Made by a program: the position numbers and the translations under genes. A DNA stretch of 64,000 nucleotides from an uncultured Eubacteriales bacterium (lineage in GTDB: Bacteria; Bacillota; Clostridia; Oscillospirales; Oscillospiraceae): NCBI GenBank assembly GCA_934597725.1, contig CAKTSK010000002.1, positions 1-64,000 of the forward strand. The letters are read 5' to 3'. A model generated the notes under the pieces. That model saw only the letters and a program-made list of their open reading frames with translations. It made no database searches and was not told the origin of the DNA. Below are positions 1 to 7,753 of the stretch, piece after piece; the first letter of the stretch is position 1; every line of letters begins with the position of its first letter.

Positions 1-76
<76 letters not shown>

Positions 77-110
77 GTGTTCTTTTCGCCTCTCGCTTGA
101 GGCAAGACTT

Positions 111-139
111 ATATTATCAGACGGGGGCGCTTTTGTCAA
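111..139 (-). promoter_or_regulatory. Promoter of tRNA-Ala
   Basis: Reading the minus strand, a perfect -35 TTGACA (134-139) and a -10 TAATAT (111-116) are separated by 17 bases. The tRNA begins about 35 bases downstream. This is a sigma-A type promoter. Confidence 0.85.
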
Positions 140-186
140 GCATAATTTTGAAAAAAATCAAACTTTTTTTCGGAGGCGCAAAAACG

Positions 187-342
187 TCAGCGGATCATGG
201 TGTCAAAGGCATCTTCCATGCGGCGCGCCGTGCGGTGGATGCCCCGGCGGATGGCCCGCTCCCGGGCCTTCATCTGCATCCCCAGGCAGATCCCTGCCGC
301 CGCACCCATGGCCAGACCGGCACAAAAAGGACGGGCAGACAT
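187..342 (-). CDS. Small YtxH-like membrane protein
   Basis: This 51-residue protein has an excellent ribosome site (GGAAAGGAGGTGAG, seven bases before ATG). Residues 6-22 are small and hydrophobic (FCAGLAMGAAAGICLGM) and would form one glycine-rich membrane segment. They are followed by a basic amphipathic tail rich in Arg. The layout matches short YtxH-type proteins that Firmicutes carry in many copies, but the family call is by architecture only. It sits alone between tRNA-Ala and a divergent operon. I saw no clear promoter directly before it. Confidence 0.72.
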   Translation of the reverse strand: MSARPFCAGLAMGAAAGICLGMQMKARERAIRRGIHRTARRMEDAFDTMIR

Positions 343-414
343 GGCCTCACCTCCTTTCCGTGAATTTGTCTGAGACAGACGAGGTTAGTCTTCCCCTCTT
401 TGATGGAAAATGCG

Positions 415-443
415 TTGCTAAAATTTGTCCCTTCCTTTATAAT
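415..443 (+). promoter_or_regulatory. Promoter of the phosphatase-ygiQ operon
   Basis: TTGCTA (415-420) and TATAAT (438-443) are 17 bases apart in a locally AT-rich stretch. The next gene starts 53 bases downstream behind the ribosome site GAAGGGGAGA. Confidence 0.8.
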
Positions 444-496
444 ATAAAATTGCATTTTATTCTCAGTGATCATTTTCTCGAAGGGGAGACCAGAGC

Positions 497-1669
497 ATGA
501 CAACATTGTACCTCATTCGACACGCCGAGGCGGAGGGCAACCTGTACCGCCGCATCCACGGCCAATATAACAGCCTCATCACCGACAACGGCTACCGGCA
601 GATCAAAGCCCTGGAGGCGCGCTTCGCCTCCGTCGCCATCGACGCCGTGTATTCCAGCGACCTCTTCCGCACCATGACCACCGCCCAGGCCATCTGCGGC
701 CCCAAGGGCCTGCCCCTGCACACCCGGGCCGACCTGCGGGAGGTCAGCATGGGCCAGTGGGAGGACCGCTCCTGGGCAGGTGTCGACCGCCGCGACCACG
801 ACCGAATGGCCCTCTTCTCCGCCACCTCCCCGGACTTCCGGGCCCCCGGCGGCGAGAGTTTTCCCGAGGTGCGCCAGCGGGGCACCGCCGCCATCCTGGA
901 CATCGCCGCCCACCACCCCGGCCAGACCGTGGCTGTCTTTGCCCACGGCACCCTCATCCGCAACACCGTGGCCGAATTTCTGGGCATCGGCCTGTCGGAG
1001 ATGAAAAAGATGGGCCACAGCGACAACACCGCCGTGACCCTGCTGGAGATCGAGGACGGCCAGGTCCGCGTGGTCTACACCGACGACAACAGCCACCTGA
1101 CCCCGGAGATCTCCACCCTGGCCCAGCAGCACTGGTGGAAGAAGGGCGACCGGCTGGCCGACGTGAACCTCTGGTTCGACACCCTGGACCTGTCCAAGGA
1201 GGCCGACCGGGACTTCTACCGCACCTGCCGGGAGGACGCCTGGCTGAGCATCTACGGCTGCCTGGACCGCTGCGACAGCCTGTCCTTCCTCTCCGACGCC
1301 TGCCGCAGCTGGGAGGAGGCCCCCCAGAACCTGACCGTCGCCATGGCGGGCGACCAGCGGGCGGGCATCCTGCAGCTGGACCCCCAGCGCAGCGCCCAGG
1401 AAAAGAAGGGCTATGTCTCCTTCCTCTACCTGACCCCCGAGCAGCGCCACAAGGGCGTGGGGGTGCAGCTCATCGGCAAGGCCGTCAGCCTGTACCGGCC
1501 CCAGGGCCGGGACTGCCTGAAGCTGTCCTGCTCCGAGGTCAACGACGCGGCCCTGTCCTTCTATGAGAAATACGGCTTCCGCCGCACCGGCACCGTCAGC
1601 GGGGCCTACGGGGCCCTGTACGAAATGGAAAAGTACATCGGCTATGACAGCCAGGGAGCATTGCTTTGA
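497..1669 (+). CDS. Histidine phosphatase fused to GNAT acetyltransferase
   Basis: Residues 1 to about 205 form a histidine phosphatase (phosphoglycerate mutase superfamily) domain. It has the phospho-acceptor motif LIRHAEAEGN with His9, the YSSDLFRTMTTA arginine motif, the acid motif LREVSMGQWE and the second catalytic histidine in FAHGTLIRN. Residues from about 215 to 380 form a GNAT N-acetyltransferase domain with the acetyl-CoA loop QRHKGVGVQLIGKA and a C-terminal ALSFYEKYGFRRTGT motif. The substrates of both halves are unknown. The stop codon overlaps the TTG start of the next gene, so the two are probably translated together. Each domain call is firm; the combination is unusual. Confidence 0.9.
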   Translation: MTTLYLIRHAEAEGNLYRRIHGQYNSLITDNGYRQIKALEARFASVAIDAVYSSDLFRTMTTAQAICGPKGLPLHTRADLREVSMGQWEDRSWAGVDRRDHDRMALFSATSPDFRAPGGESFPEVRQRGTAAILDIAAHHPGQTVAVFAHGTLIRNTVAEFLGIGLSEMKKMGHSDNTAVTLLEIEDGQVRVVYTDDNSHLTPEISTLAQQHWWKKGDRLADVNLWFDTLDLSKEADRDFYRTCREDAWLSIYGCLDRCDSLSFLSDACRSWEEAPQNLTVAMAGDQRAGILQLDPQRSAQEKKGYVSFLYLTPEQRHKGVGVQLIGKAVSLYRPQGRDCLKLSCSEVNDAALSFYEKYGFRRTGTVSGAYGALYEMEKYIGYDSQGALL

Positions 1670-3645
1670 ACAAGGACCATGATTTTCTGCCCATCAGCCG
1701 GGAGGACCTGATCCAGCGGGGCTGGTATTACTACGACTTCCTCCTCATCACCGGCGACGCCTATGTGGACCACCCCTCCTTCGGCACCGCCATCATCAGC
1801 CGGGTGCTGGAGGCCGAGGGCTATCGGGTGGCCATCCTGGCCCAGCCCGACTGGCGGGACCCGGAGGCCTTCACCGCCCTGGGCCGGCCCCGGTACGGCG
1901 TCTTTATCAACGGCGGCAACATCGACTCCATGGTGGCCCACTACACCGCCGCTCGGAAGCGCCGCCACGACGACGCCTACTCCCCCGGCCGCCGGGCCGG
2001 GCTGCGGCCGGACCGGGCCACCATCGTCTACGCCAACAAGATCCGGGAGGTCTACGGCGACATCCCCATCGTCATCGGCGGGCTGGAAGCCTCCCTGCGG
2101 CGCTTTGCCCACTACGACTACTGGGACGACGGGGTGCGCCGGTCCATCCTGCTGGACGCCCAGGCCGACCTGCTCACCTACGGCATGGGCGAGCGGGCCA
2201 CCCGGCAGATCGCCGCCCTCCTGGCCGCCGGGACCCCGGTAGCGGAGATCACCCAGGTGCGGGGGACCTGCTACCTGGCCAAAGACCCCGCCGTCTGTGC
2301 CTTCCCGTCCCTCACGGTGGCCTCCTTCGAGGAGGTCCGCCGGGACAAGCGGGCCTATGCCGCCGCCAACCTGGTGGAGTACGACGAGCACGACCCCGTC
2401 CGGGGCCGGGCGGTCATCCAGCCCCACGGGGACCGGTATCTCATCGCCAACCCGCCCGCCATGCCCCTGAACACCCAGGAGCTGGACGCCGTGGCCGAGC
2501 TGCCCTACCAGCGGGAGCCTCACCCCATCTACGACAGCATGGGCGGCGTGCCGGCCATTGAGGAGGTCCGCTTCTCCGTCACCCACAACCGGGGGTGCTT
2601 CGGGGCCTGTAAGTTCTGCTCCCTGGCCTTTCACCAGGGGCGGATGATCACCTCCCGCAGCCACGAGAGCATTCTCCGGGAGGTCACCGCCCTGACCCAG
2701 CACCCGGGCTTCAAGGGCTACATCCACGACGTGGGCGGCCCCACGGCCAACTTCCGCCGGCCCTCCTGCAAAAAGCAGCTCAAGCACGGCCTGTGCAAGA
2801 ACCGGGACTGTCTGGCCCCCACCCCCTGCCCCAACCTGGACGCCGACCACAGCGACTATCTCCAGCTGCTGCGGAAGCTGCGGCAGATCCCCGGCGTCAA
2901 GAAGATCTTCATCCGCTCGGGCATCCGCTTCGACTACCTGCTCCAGGACAAAAACGGCGAATTCTTTGCCGACCTGGTCAAGCACCACATCAGCGGCCAG
3001 CTGAAGGTGGCCCCGGAGCACTGCGTGGGCCATGTGCTGGACGCCATGGGCAAGCCCCACATCCAGACCTATGAGAAATTCCGGGACAAGTACCAGCGCC
3101 TGAACCAGAAGTACGGCAAGAACCAGTATCTGGTCCCCTATCTCATGTCCTCCCATCCGGGCAGCACCCTGAACGATGCCATCGCCATGGCCCAGTGGAT
3201 CAACAAGACCGGCCGTCAGCCGGAGCAGGTCCAGGACTTCTACCCCACCCCGGGGACCCTCTCCACCTGCATGTATTACACCGGCCTGGACCCCCGGACC
3301 ATGGAGCCTATCTATGTGCCCAAGTCCCCCCACGAAAAGGAACTCCAGCGGGCCCTGCTGCAATGGAAGCGCCCGGAGAAGCGGCGGCTGATCATGGAGG
3401 CCCTCCACAAGGCCGGCCGGGAAGATCTCATCGGCTACGGCCCCGACTGCCTGCTGCGGCCCAGCCGCCCGGCCGGCGGCAAAGCCCCCGCCAAGGGCAG
3501 CAGCAAATCTCCCGCCAAGGGCAGCGCCGCCGGCAAGTCCGCTGCCAAGAGCAGCGCCGCCAGGGGTGCAAAAACCGCCCGGCCTCAGCGGCAAAAGCCC
3601 CCGGCCAAAGGCTCTGCCCGGCCAGGGACCCGGAAGAAACGATAA
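1666..3645 (+). CDS. YgiQ family radical SAM protein
   Basis: This is a 659-residue radical SAM enzyme. The N-terminal region (YVDHPSFGTAIISRVLE) and the cluster motif RGCFGACKFCSLAFHQGR (CxxxCxxC) are characteristic of YgiQ/UPF0313. The reaction is unknown for the family. Translation begins at TTG within the sequence TTGA, overlapping the stop of the phosphatase-acetyltransferase by four bases. After about residue 600 the protein ends in a low-complexity tail of Lys, Ala, Ser and Gly (repeated AKG/AAK units, ending RPGTRKKR). This tail is very basic and may bind nucleic acid or ribosomes (inference). Confidence 0.93.
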   Translation: MNKDHDFLPISREDLIQRGWYYYDFLLITGDAYVDHPSFGTAIISRVLEAEGYRVAILAQPDWRDPEAFTALGRPRYGVFINGGNIDSMVAHYTAARKRRHDDAYSPGRRAGLRPDRATIVYANKIREVYGDIPIVIGGLEASLRRFAHYDYWDDGVRRSILLDAQADLLTYGMGERATRQIAALLAAGTPVAEITQVRGTCYLAKDPAVCAFPSLTVASFEEVRRDKRAYAAANLVEYDEHDPVRGRAVIQPHGDRYLIANPPAMPLNTQELDAVAELPYQREPHPIYDSMGGVPAIEEVRFSVTHNRGCFGACKFCSLAFHQGRMITSRSHESILREVTALTQHPGFKGYIHDVGGPTANFRRPSCKKQLKHGLCKNRDCLAPTPCPNLDADHSDYLQLLRKLRQIPGVKKIFIRSGIRFDYLLQDKNGEFFADLVKHHISGQLKVAPEHCVGHVLDAMGKPHIQTYEKFRDKYQRLNQKYGKNQYLVPYLMSSHPGSTLNDAIAMAQWINKTGRQPEQVQDFYPTPGTLSTCMYYTGLDPRTMEPIYVPKSPHEKELQRALLQWKRPEKRRLIMEALHKAGREDLIGYGPDCLLRPSRPAGGKAPAKGSSKSPAKGSAAGKSAAKSSAARGAKTARPQRQKPPAKGSARPGTRKKR

Positions 3646-3646
3646 C

Positions 3647-3696
3647 ACAACACCGCCCTCTGCCAGGCCAGCGGCAGAGGGCGGTGTTGTTGTTCT
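3647..3696. terminator. Bidirectional terminator between convergent genes
   Basis: An 18-bp near-perfect stem (3647-3664 with 3673-3690) closes an 8-base loop and is followed by TGTTCT on the plus strand. It lies exactly between the convergent ygiQ and nuclease genes and can serve both. Confidence 0.85.
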
Positions 3697-3697
3697 G

Positions 3698-4612
3698 TTA
3701 AGGTTTGCAGGTCCCGCAAGGGCTGTAGCCCTGGTCCAGCAGGTCCTGGCGGGAGGCGGTGCTCTCCTGGCGGTTGCCCGCCGAGATCCGCGCCGCCCCG
3801 GCGCAGTCGGGCCGGTGGAACTTCTTCGAGCCTGTGTTGAGAACATAGGTGGTCAGGGTCTCCCCTTCCTGGCTGGAGGAGGTATAGGATGTCGCCTCCG
3901 TGCCCACGGTGGGGTCGGCCCAGGAGTCGCCGGTGGCGTAGTCGATGCCCACCCCCGGCTCGGCGTTGAAGCACAGCACGTTGAAGCAGACCCCTGCGCC
4001 GTTGTCCTCCACGCTGTAGGCCTCCATCTGGATGCCCCAGGACACCAGATCGGACCCTTCGTAGACGGGCGTGACCCGGTAGAGCACATGGTTGTCCGTC
4101 TGCTTGATGTAGTCCGCCACCTGGTTCTCAAAGGGCAGCATCCCCTGGGTGTTCATAAAGCGGGTGCCGGTGGTGAGGTTCTTCTCGTTGGCGTTCTCCC
4201 CGGCCAGCTGGAAGCCGATGAGGTGGCAGCGGTTATACAGATACTTGCCGTCCACCCAGTCATACTTGACCGTGTGCCACCCGGCGGGCTTGACCTGGCC
4301 GATCTCTCCCCGGGGCTCGGTGGGCATCAGCTCCCGGCAGAGGTTGGCCTGGGCCACCCCGCAGCGCCCCAGGCTGTCCAGGCTGCTGTAGGTCTCAAAG
4401 GCCTCGGTGTTCTTCTTTTCCTTGTCGCTAAAGGCGGGCTGGTTGCCGTTGAGCTCTACATAGGGCTGTTCCGTGCGGAACTGGCTGATGTCTACCTCGC
4501 CCAGGTCCACCGACGGCTGGCTGCCGCTGCCGGTGCAGCCCACCAGCGCCAGGCTCCCGGCCACCAGCAGCAGGGCGGCGGCCCAGCGGCGCACTGTGTC
4601 ATTCCATTTCAT
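3698..4612 (-). CDS. Secreted DNA/RNA non-specific endonuclease (lipoprotein)
   Basis: I start this 304-residue protein at MKWND because AGAGAGGAGACG stands just upstream. A lipoprotein signal (AAALLLVAGSLALVGC) anchors it outside the membrane. The centre matches DNA/RNA non-specific (NucA/EndA type) nucleases: YNRCHLIGFQLAGENAN carries the catalytic histidine in an NRCH variant of the DRGH motif, and EKNLTTGTRFMN carries the metal-binding asparagine region. The last 40 residues (FHRPDC ... SPCGTC) form a small Cys/His-rich, probably zinc-binding tail often attached to such secreted nucleases. A role in nucleotide scavenging or competence is inference. Confidence 0.88.
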   Translation of the reverse strand: MKWNDTVRRWAAALLLVAGSLALVGCTGSGSQPSVDLGEVDISQFRTEQPYVELNGNQPAFSDKEKKNTEAFETYSSLDSLGRCGVAQANLCRELMPTEPRGEIGQVKPAGWHTVKYDWVDGKYLYNRCHLIGFQLAGENANEKNLTTGTRFMNTQGMLPFENQVADYIKQTDNHVLYRVTPVYEGSDLVSWGIQMEAYSVEDNGAGVCFNVLCFNAEPGVGIDYATGDSWADPTVGTEATSYTSSSQEGETLTTYVLNTGSKKFHRPDCAGAARISAGNRQESTASRQDLLDQGYSPCGTCKP

Positions 4613-4635
4613 GGTACGTCTCCTCTCTGTCTGCG

Positions 4636-4664
4636 GCAAAAAAGCCGGGCCAGAAGGCCCGGCT
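4636..4664 (-). terminator. Terminator of epsC-cysS
   Basis: On the minus strand a 9-bp stem (AGCCGGGCC/GGCCCGGCT) with a TTCT loop is followed by six T. It lies 20 bases after the cysS stop and just before the nuclease gene. Confidence 0.88.
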
Positions 4665-4685
4665 CCAATGCGTCTGTGTGGTGTG

Positions 4686-6092
4686 TCAGTCCTTGGACCA
4701 CTTGACCCCCTGGGGGGTGTCCATGAGGGTGATGCCCATGGCCTTCAGTTCGTCCCGGATGCGGTCGGCCTCGGCGAAGTTCTTGGCCTTCCGGGCCTCC
4801 TGCCGGGCCTGGATCATGGCCTCGACCTTTTCGCTCAGGCCGTCGTCGGCCTGGTCCTTTCTGCTGTAGAGCAGCCCCAGGACCTCGGTGAACTCGTGGA
4901 GCATGGTCAGGCAGGCCTGGGCCAGGGCCTTGGTGGGGGTCTTTTCCACGGCGATGTTGATGGCCCGGACCAGCTCGAAGATGACGCTGACGGCGTCGGC
5001 GGTGTTCAGGTCGTCGTCCATGGCGTCGTCGAACTTCTGCCGGTAGCTGTCGAAGGTGTCGGTAAACGCCTTCTCCTCGGCGGTCAGGTCCCCGTCGGCC
5101 CCGTTCTTCACCAGGAACTCCAGGTTGCTCTCGGCGGTGTAGAGGCGGTCCAGGGAGTTCTGGGCCATGATGAGGGAATCCCGGGAGTAGTTCAGGGGGG
5201 AGCGGTACTGGGCCGAGAGCATGAAGAAGCGCACGGCCTCATAGCCATAGGCCTCGGCGGCCTCCCGGACGGTGAAGAAGTTGCCCAGGGACTTGGACAT
5301 CTTCTGGTTGTCGATGTTCAAAAAGCCGTTGTGGAGCCAGTAGTTGACGAACTTGCAGCCGTTGGCGGCCTCAGACTGGGCGATCTCGTTCTCGTGGTGG
5401 GGGAACTGCAGGTCCTCGCCGCCGCAGTGGATGTCGATGGTCTTGCCCAGGTAGCGGTTGGACATGGCCGAGCACTCGATGTGCCAGCCGGGACGGCCCT
5501 GGCCCCAGGGGGAATCCCAATAAGGCTCGCCGGGCTTGGCGGCCTTCCAGAGGGCGAAGTCCAGGGGATCTTCCTTCACGTCGTTCACGTCGATGCGGGC
5601 CCCGGCCTGCAGGTCCTCGATGGGCTGGTGGGAGAGCTTGCCGTAGTCGGCAAACTTCTTGGTGCGGTAGTAGACGTCGCCGCCCGCCGCGTAGGCATAG
5701 CCCTTGTCGATGAGGGTCTGGACCAGCTCGATGATCTGGGGGATGTTCTCGGTGGCCTTGGGGTGGATGGTGGCGTCCCGGACGCCCAGGCCGTGGGCAT
5801 CCTTGAAGTATTCCTCGATGTACTTCTCCGAGATCTCCTGGGAGGTGGCGCCCTCCTCGTTGGCGCGCTTGATGATCTTGTCGTCCACATCGGTGAAGTT
5901 CTGGACGAAGGTCACCTTGCTGCCCCGGTACTCCAGATAGCGGCGCAGCACGTCAAAGAGGATCATGGGGCGGGCGTTGCCCACGTGGATGAAATTATAC
6001 ACCGTGGGGCCGCAGCAATACATCTTCACCTCGCCGGGGGTGAGGGGCACGAACTCCTCCTTCTGACGGGTCATGGTGTTAAACAGCTTCAT
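4686..6092 (-). CDS. cysS: Cysteinyl-tRNA synthetase
   Basis: This 468-residue class I synthetase charges tRNA-Cys in the cytoplasm. It shows the HIGH-type motif as FIHVGNARP, the zinc-binding cysteine in MYCCGPTVYN and the KMSKSLGNFF loop. It has full family length. It overlaps the 3' end of epsC by 14 bases and shares that gene's T-box leader, so charging and synthesis of cysteine respond to the same signal. Its own ribosome site GGAAGGAGAACC lies within epsC. Confidence 0.98.
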   Translation of the reverse strand: MKLFNTMTRQKEEFVPLTPGEVKMYCCGPTVYNFIHVGNARPMILFDVLRRYLEYRGSKVTFVQNFTDVDDKIIKRANEEGATSQEISEKYIEEYFKDAHGLGVRDATIHPKATENIPQIIELVQTLIDKGYAYAAGGDVYYRTKKFADYGKLSHQPIEDLQAGARIDVNDVKEDPLDFALWKAAKPGEPYWDSPWGQGRPGWHIECSAMSNRYLGKTIDIHCGGEDLQFPHHENEIAQSEAANGCKFVNYWLHNGFLNIDNQKMSKSLGNFFTVREAAEAYGYEAVRFFMLSAQYRSPLNYSRDSLIMAQNSLDRLYTAESNLEFLVKNGADGDLTAEEKAFTDTFDSYRQKFDDAMDDDLNTADAVSVIFELVRAINIAVEKTPTKALAQACLTMLHEFTEVLGLLYSRKDQADDGLSEKVEAMIQARQEARKAKNFAEADRIRDELKAMGITLMDTPQGVKWSKD

Positions 6093-6753
6093 GTTGGTTC
6101 TCCTTCCTGGTTTCTTCCTGGTGTTTCCGGTCGATATATTTTTCCAGCCAAGTCAGGCGGGCGTTGAGGGCTTCCAGCTCCTTCTGCACGGGGTCGGTCA
6201 CGCTGACCTGGTCCACGTTGCCCACGAAGTTGGTCTTTTCCCCGGCGATGCGGACCACCCGGGCGGGGACGCCCACGGCGGTGGCGTTTTCGGGGATCTC
6301 CTTGAGGACCACCGCGTTGGCGGCGATGCGGGCTCCGTCGCCCACCTTGAAGGGCCCCAGGACCTTGGAGCCGGTGGAGAGGAGCACGTTGTTGCCGATG
6401 GTGGGGTGGCGCTTGCCCTGGTCCTTGCCGGTGCCGCCCAGGGTGACGCCGTGGTAGATGAGGCAGTCGTTGCCCACCTCGGCGGTCTCGCCGATGACGA
6501 TGCCCATGCCGTGGTCGATGACCAGACGGCGGCCGAGCTTGGCCCCGGGGTGGATCTCGATGCCCGTCCAGAAGCGGCTCCACTGGGAAATGGTCCGGGC
6601 CAGGAACTTCATCTTATGGCAGTAACAGAAGTGGGCCGCCTGGTGGTAGAGGGTGGCGTGGACGCCGGGGTAGAGGAGAAAGACCTCCAGCTTGCTCCGG
6701 GCCGCCGGGTCGCGGGCCTGATAGGCCGCTAACGTCTCGTTCAAATGAAACAT
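6079..6753 (-). CDS. epsC: Serine O-acetyltransferase
   Basis: The enzyme transfers acetyl from acetyl-CoA to L-serine, the first step of cysteine synthesis. Its 224 residues are close to the usual length of the EpsC branch. The C-terminal half is a left-handed beta-helix with hexapeptide repeats, including DHGMGIVIGETAEVGND and YHGVTLGGTG, which carry the catalytic Asp and His residues. The tail is charged and extended. It is the first gene of the T-box controlled operon and overlaps cysS. The name cysE would also fit. Confidence 0.96.
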   Translation of the reverse strand: MFHLNETLAAYQARDPAARSKLEVFLLYPGVHATLYHQAAHFCYCHKMKFLARTISQWSRFWTGIEIHPGAKLGRRLVIDHGMGIVIGETAEVGNDCLIYHGVTLGGTGKDQGKRHPTIGNNVLLSTGSKVLGPFKVGDGARIAANAVVLKEIPENATAVGVPARVVRIAGEKTNFVGNVDQVSVTDPVQKELEALNARLTWLEKYIDRKHQEETRKENQHEAV

Positions 6754-6834
6754 GGATTCCGGTCACCTCACAAATTTTCCGAAAAAGTACGCCCTATGCT
6801 ATGCCCCGCCTGTGCCAAAAGGACCGGAAGGCAG

Positions 6835-6872
6835 CAAAAAACGCCTCCCGACCCGCCGGGGGGTCAAGAGGC
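6835..6872 (-). terminator. T-box attenuator terminator
   Basis: A GC-rich stem (GCCTC...GAGGC with inner GACCC/GGGTC pairing) is followed by GTTTTTTG on the minus strand. It competes with the antiterminator built around the T-box core. Confidence 0.85.
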
Positions 6873-7088
6873 GATAGGGCGTACCGCGGTTCCACTCTTG
6901 TTTCTCACTCAAAGGGGCCGGTAACGGGGCCGAACCGGGGGGCGTCTGCATCCCCCTCGCTCCCGGGCGCACGTTCCCGCCGCTCCCCGCAGGGCGGCTT
7001 GCAGTCGGTGGCCTCCCCTCTCTGTCCGGTTCTGCGGCGGTACTCTTCCCGTTCCTCGCGAGATGAACTTGTCCATCCTGTCGATGTT
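6835..7088 (-). promoter_or_regulatory. Cysteine T-box riboswitch leader
   Basis: The minus strand carries the T-box core TGGAACCGCGG (6884-6894) followed by a terminator stem (6843-6872) and TTTTTT. Upstream are the Stem I landmarks AGAGTA and ACAGAGAGG. The likely specifier is TGC at 6969-6971 in the context GGGAACG-TGC-GCCCGGGAG, a cysteine codon. The bulge UGGA would pair with the discriminator U of tRNA-Cys, unlike the common UGGU. Uncharged tRNA-Cys should therefore stabilise the antiterminator and switch on epsC-cysS. Confidence 0.93.
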
Positions 7089-7094
7089 GCCAAC

Positions 7095-7123
7095 ATCTTA
7101 CCACGCCCCGCCCCCCCTGTCAA
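7095..7123 (-). promoter_or_regulatory. Promoter of the cysteine T-box operon
   Basis: On the minus strand TTGACA (7118-7123) and TAAGAT (7095-7100) are separated by a 17-base GC-rich spacer. They lie directly upstream of the leader. Confidence 0.87.
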
Positions 7124-7177
7124 GCAAAAAGCGCCCGGGTCTCCCCAAGCGCTTTTGCAGCAGTTTGTTCCCGGCCC

Positions 7178-7396
7178 TCAGAAAAAAGCCCCGGCCCGAT
7201 AGGCCACGGCCAGGGGCAGCAGCGCCATGACCGCCAGCCCCAGCGTCGCCAGCGCCACGCTCCTCCGATAGGCCCCGGGGGCCTCCTCCCGGTGGGGATA
7301 GCGATGGATGGCCCGGACCAGCTGGGTCACAAACAACAGCGGCCAGAACCAGAACAACACGCCATAGGACCGCACAAGCAGATCCAGGATCGCCAT
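7178..7396 (-). CDS. Small two-segment membrane protein
   Basis: This 72-residue protein has two hydrophobic segments (about 7-26, VRSYGVLFWFWPLLFVTQLV, and about 47-68) around a charged, Arg/His-containing loop. I do not recognise a family. The strong ribosome site AAGGAGGG is not next to this ATG. It precedes a 6-codon ATG frame (M-F-V-E-G-F-stop) that is in the same frame and ends 12 bases before this start. Either that is a leader peptide with coupled translation, or an original start was cut off by a UGA codon. A convincing promoter lies about 200 bases upstream. Confidence 0.6.
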   Translation of the reverse strand: MAILDLLVRSYGVLFWFWPLLFVTQLVRAIHRYPHREEAPGAYRRSVALATLGLAVMALLPLAVAYRAGAFF

Positions 7397-7753
7397 ACCC
7401 AGACCGCTTCAAAACCCTTCTACAAACATCTCGTCCCTCCTTTTCCGTCCGTCCCCAAACGGGGCCGTCCCTCATGCCGCGGCCAGAAAGCGAGCCGCGA
7501 TACGATCCTTTTTCACCAGCTTCGTTCCGTTTTTTTGCACAACAGAACAAGGTTGTTAGAAGTTCATTTTCTGCATTATGCCAACTTCACCGACATCGTA
7601 TCACACCGCAGCACCTCTGTCAAGGAAAAGGTCCCCCCAAAGCCCCCTTTGCGTAAAAGGGGGACAGCGGCCAAAAACCGCAGGGGGAATCGACGCGGCA
7701 GGCCCGTGCGTCTCTCCCCATCCCCCGCACCACGCCAATTCCCCCTGCCCAAC
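7397..7753. other. Intergenic stretch: long 5' leader of the small membrane protein
   Basis: These 357 bases hold a minus-strand promoter (7595-7623), an approximately 200-base untranslated leader with the short in-frame peptide MFVEGF at its end, and near 7640-7672 a C/G-run inverted repeat (CCCCCTTT with AAAGGGGG) that might end transcription of the upstream lipoprotein gene. I see no further gene. Confidence 0.5.
7595..7623 (-). promoter_or_regulatory. Promoter upstream of the small membrane protein
   Basis: On the minus strand a perfect TTGACA (7618-7623) and TACGAT (7595-7600) are 17 bases apart. The leader that follows is about 200 bases long. Confidence 0.8.

Noticed and set aside
1642..3846. 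A long open frame on the minus strand opposite ygiQ
   Set aside because: It is the complement of a clearly coding radical SAM gene. Its translation is Gly/Val/Leu-rich without motifs, and it exists only because the DNA is GC-rich. The same applies to long antisense frames across 33.7-40 kb, 45.1-47.6 kb and 56.3-58.4 kb.
7098..7550. A 150-codon minus-strand frame overlapping the small membrane protein
   Set aside because: It starts at TTG without a ribosome site, reads through the promoter and T-box region of the cysteine operon, and its composition is that of a shifted frame.
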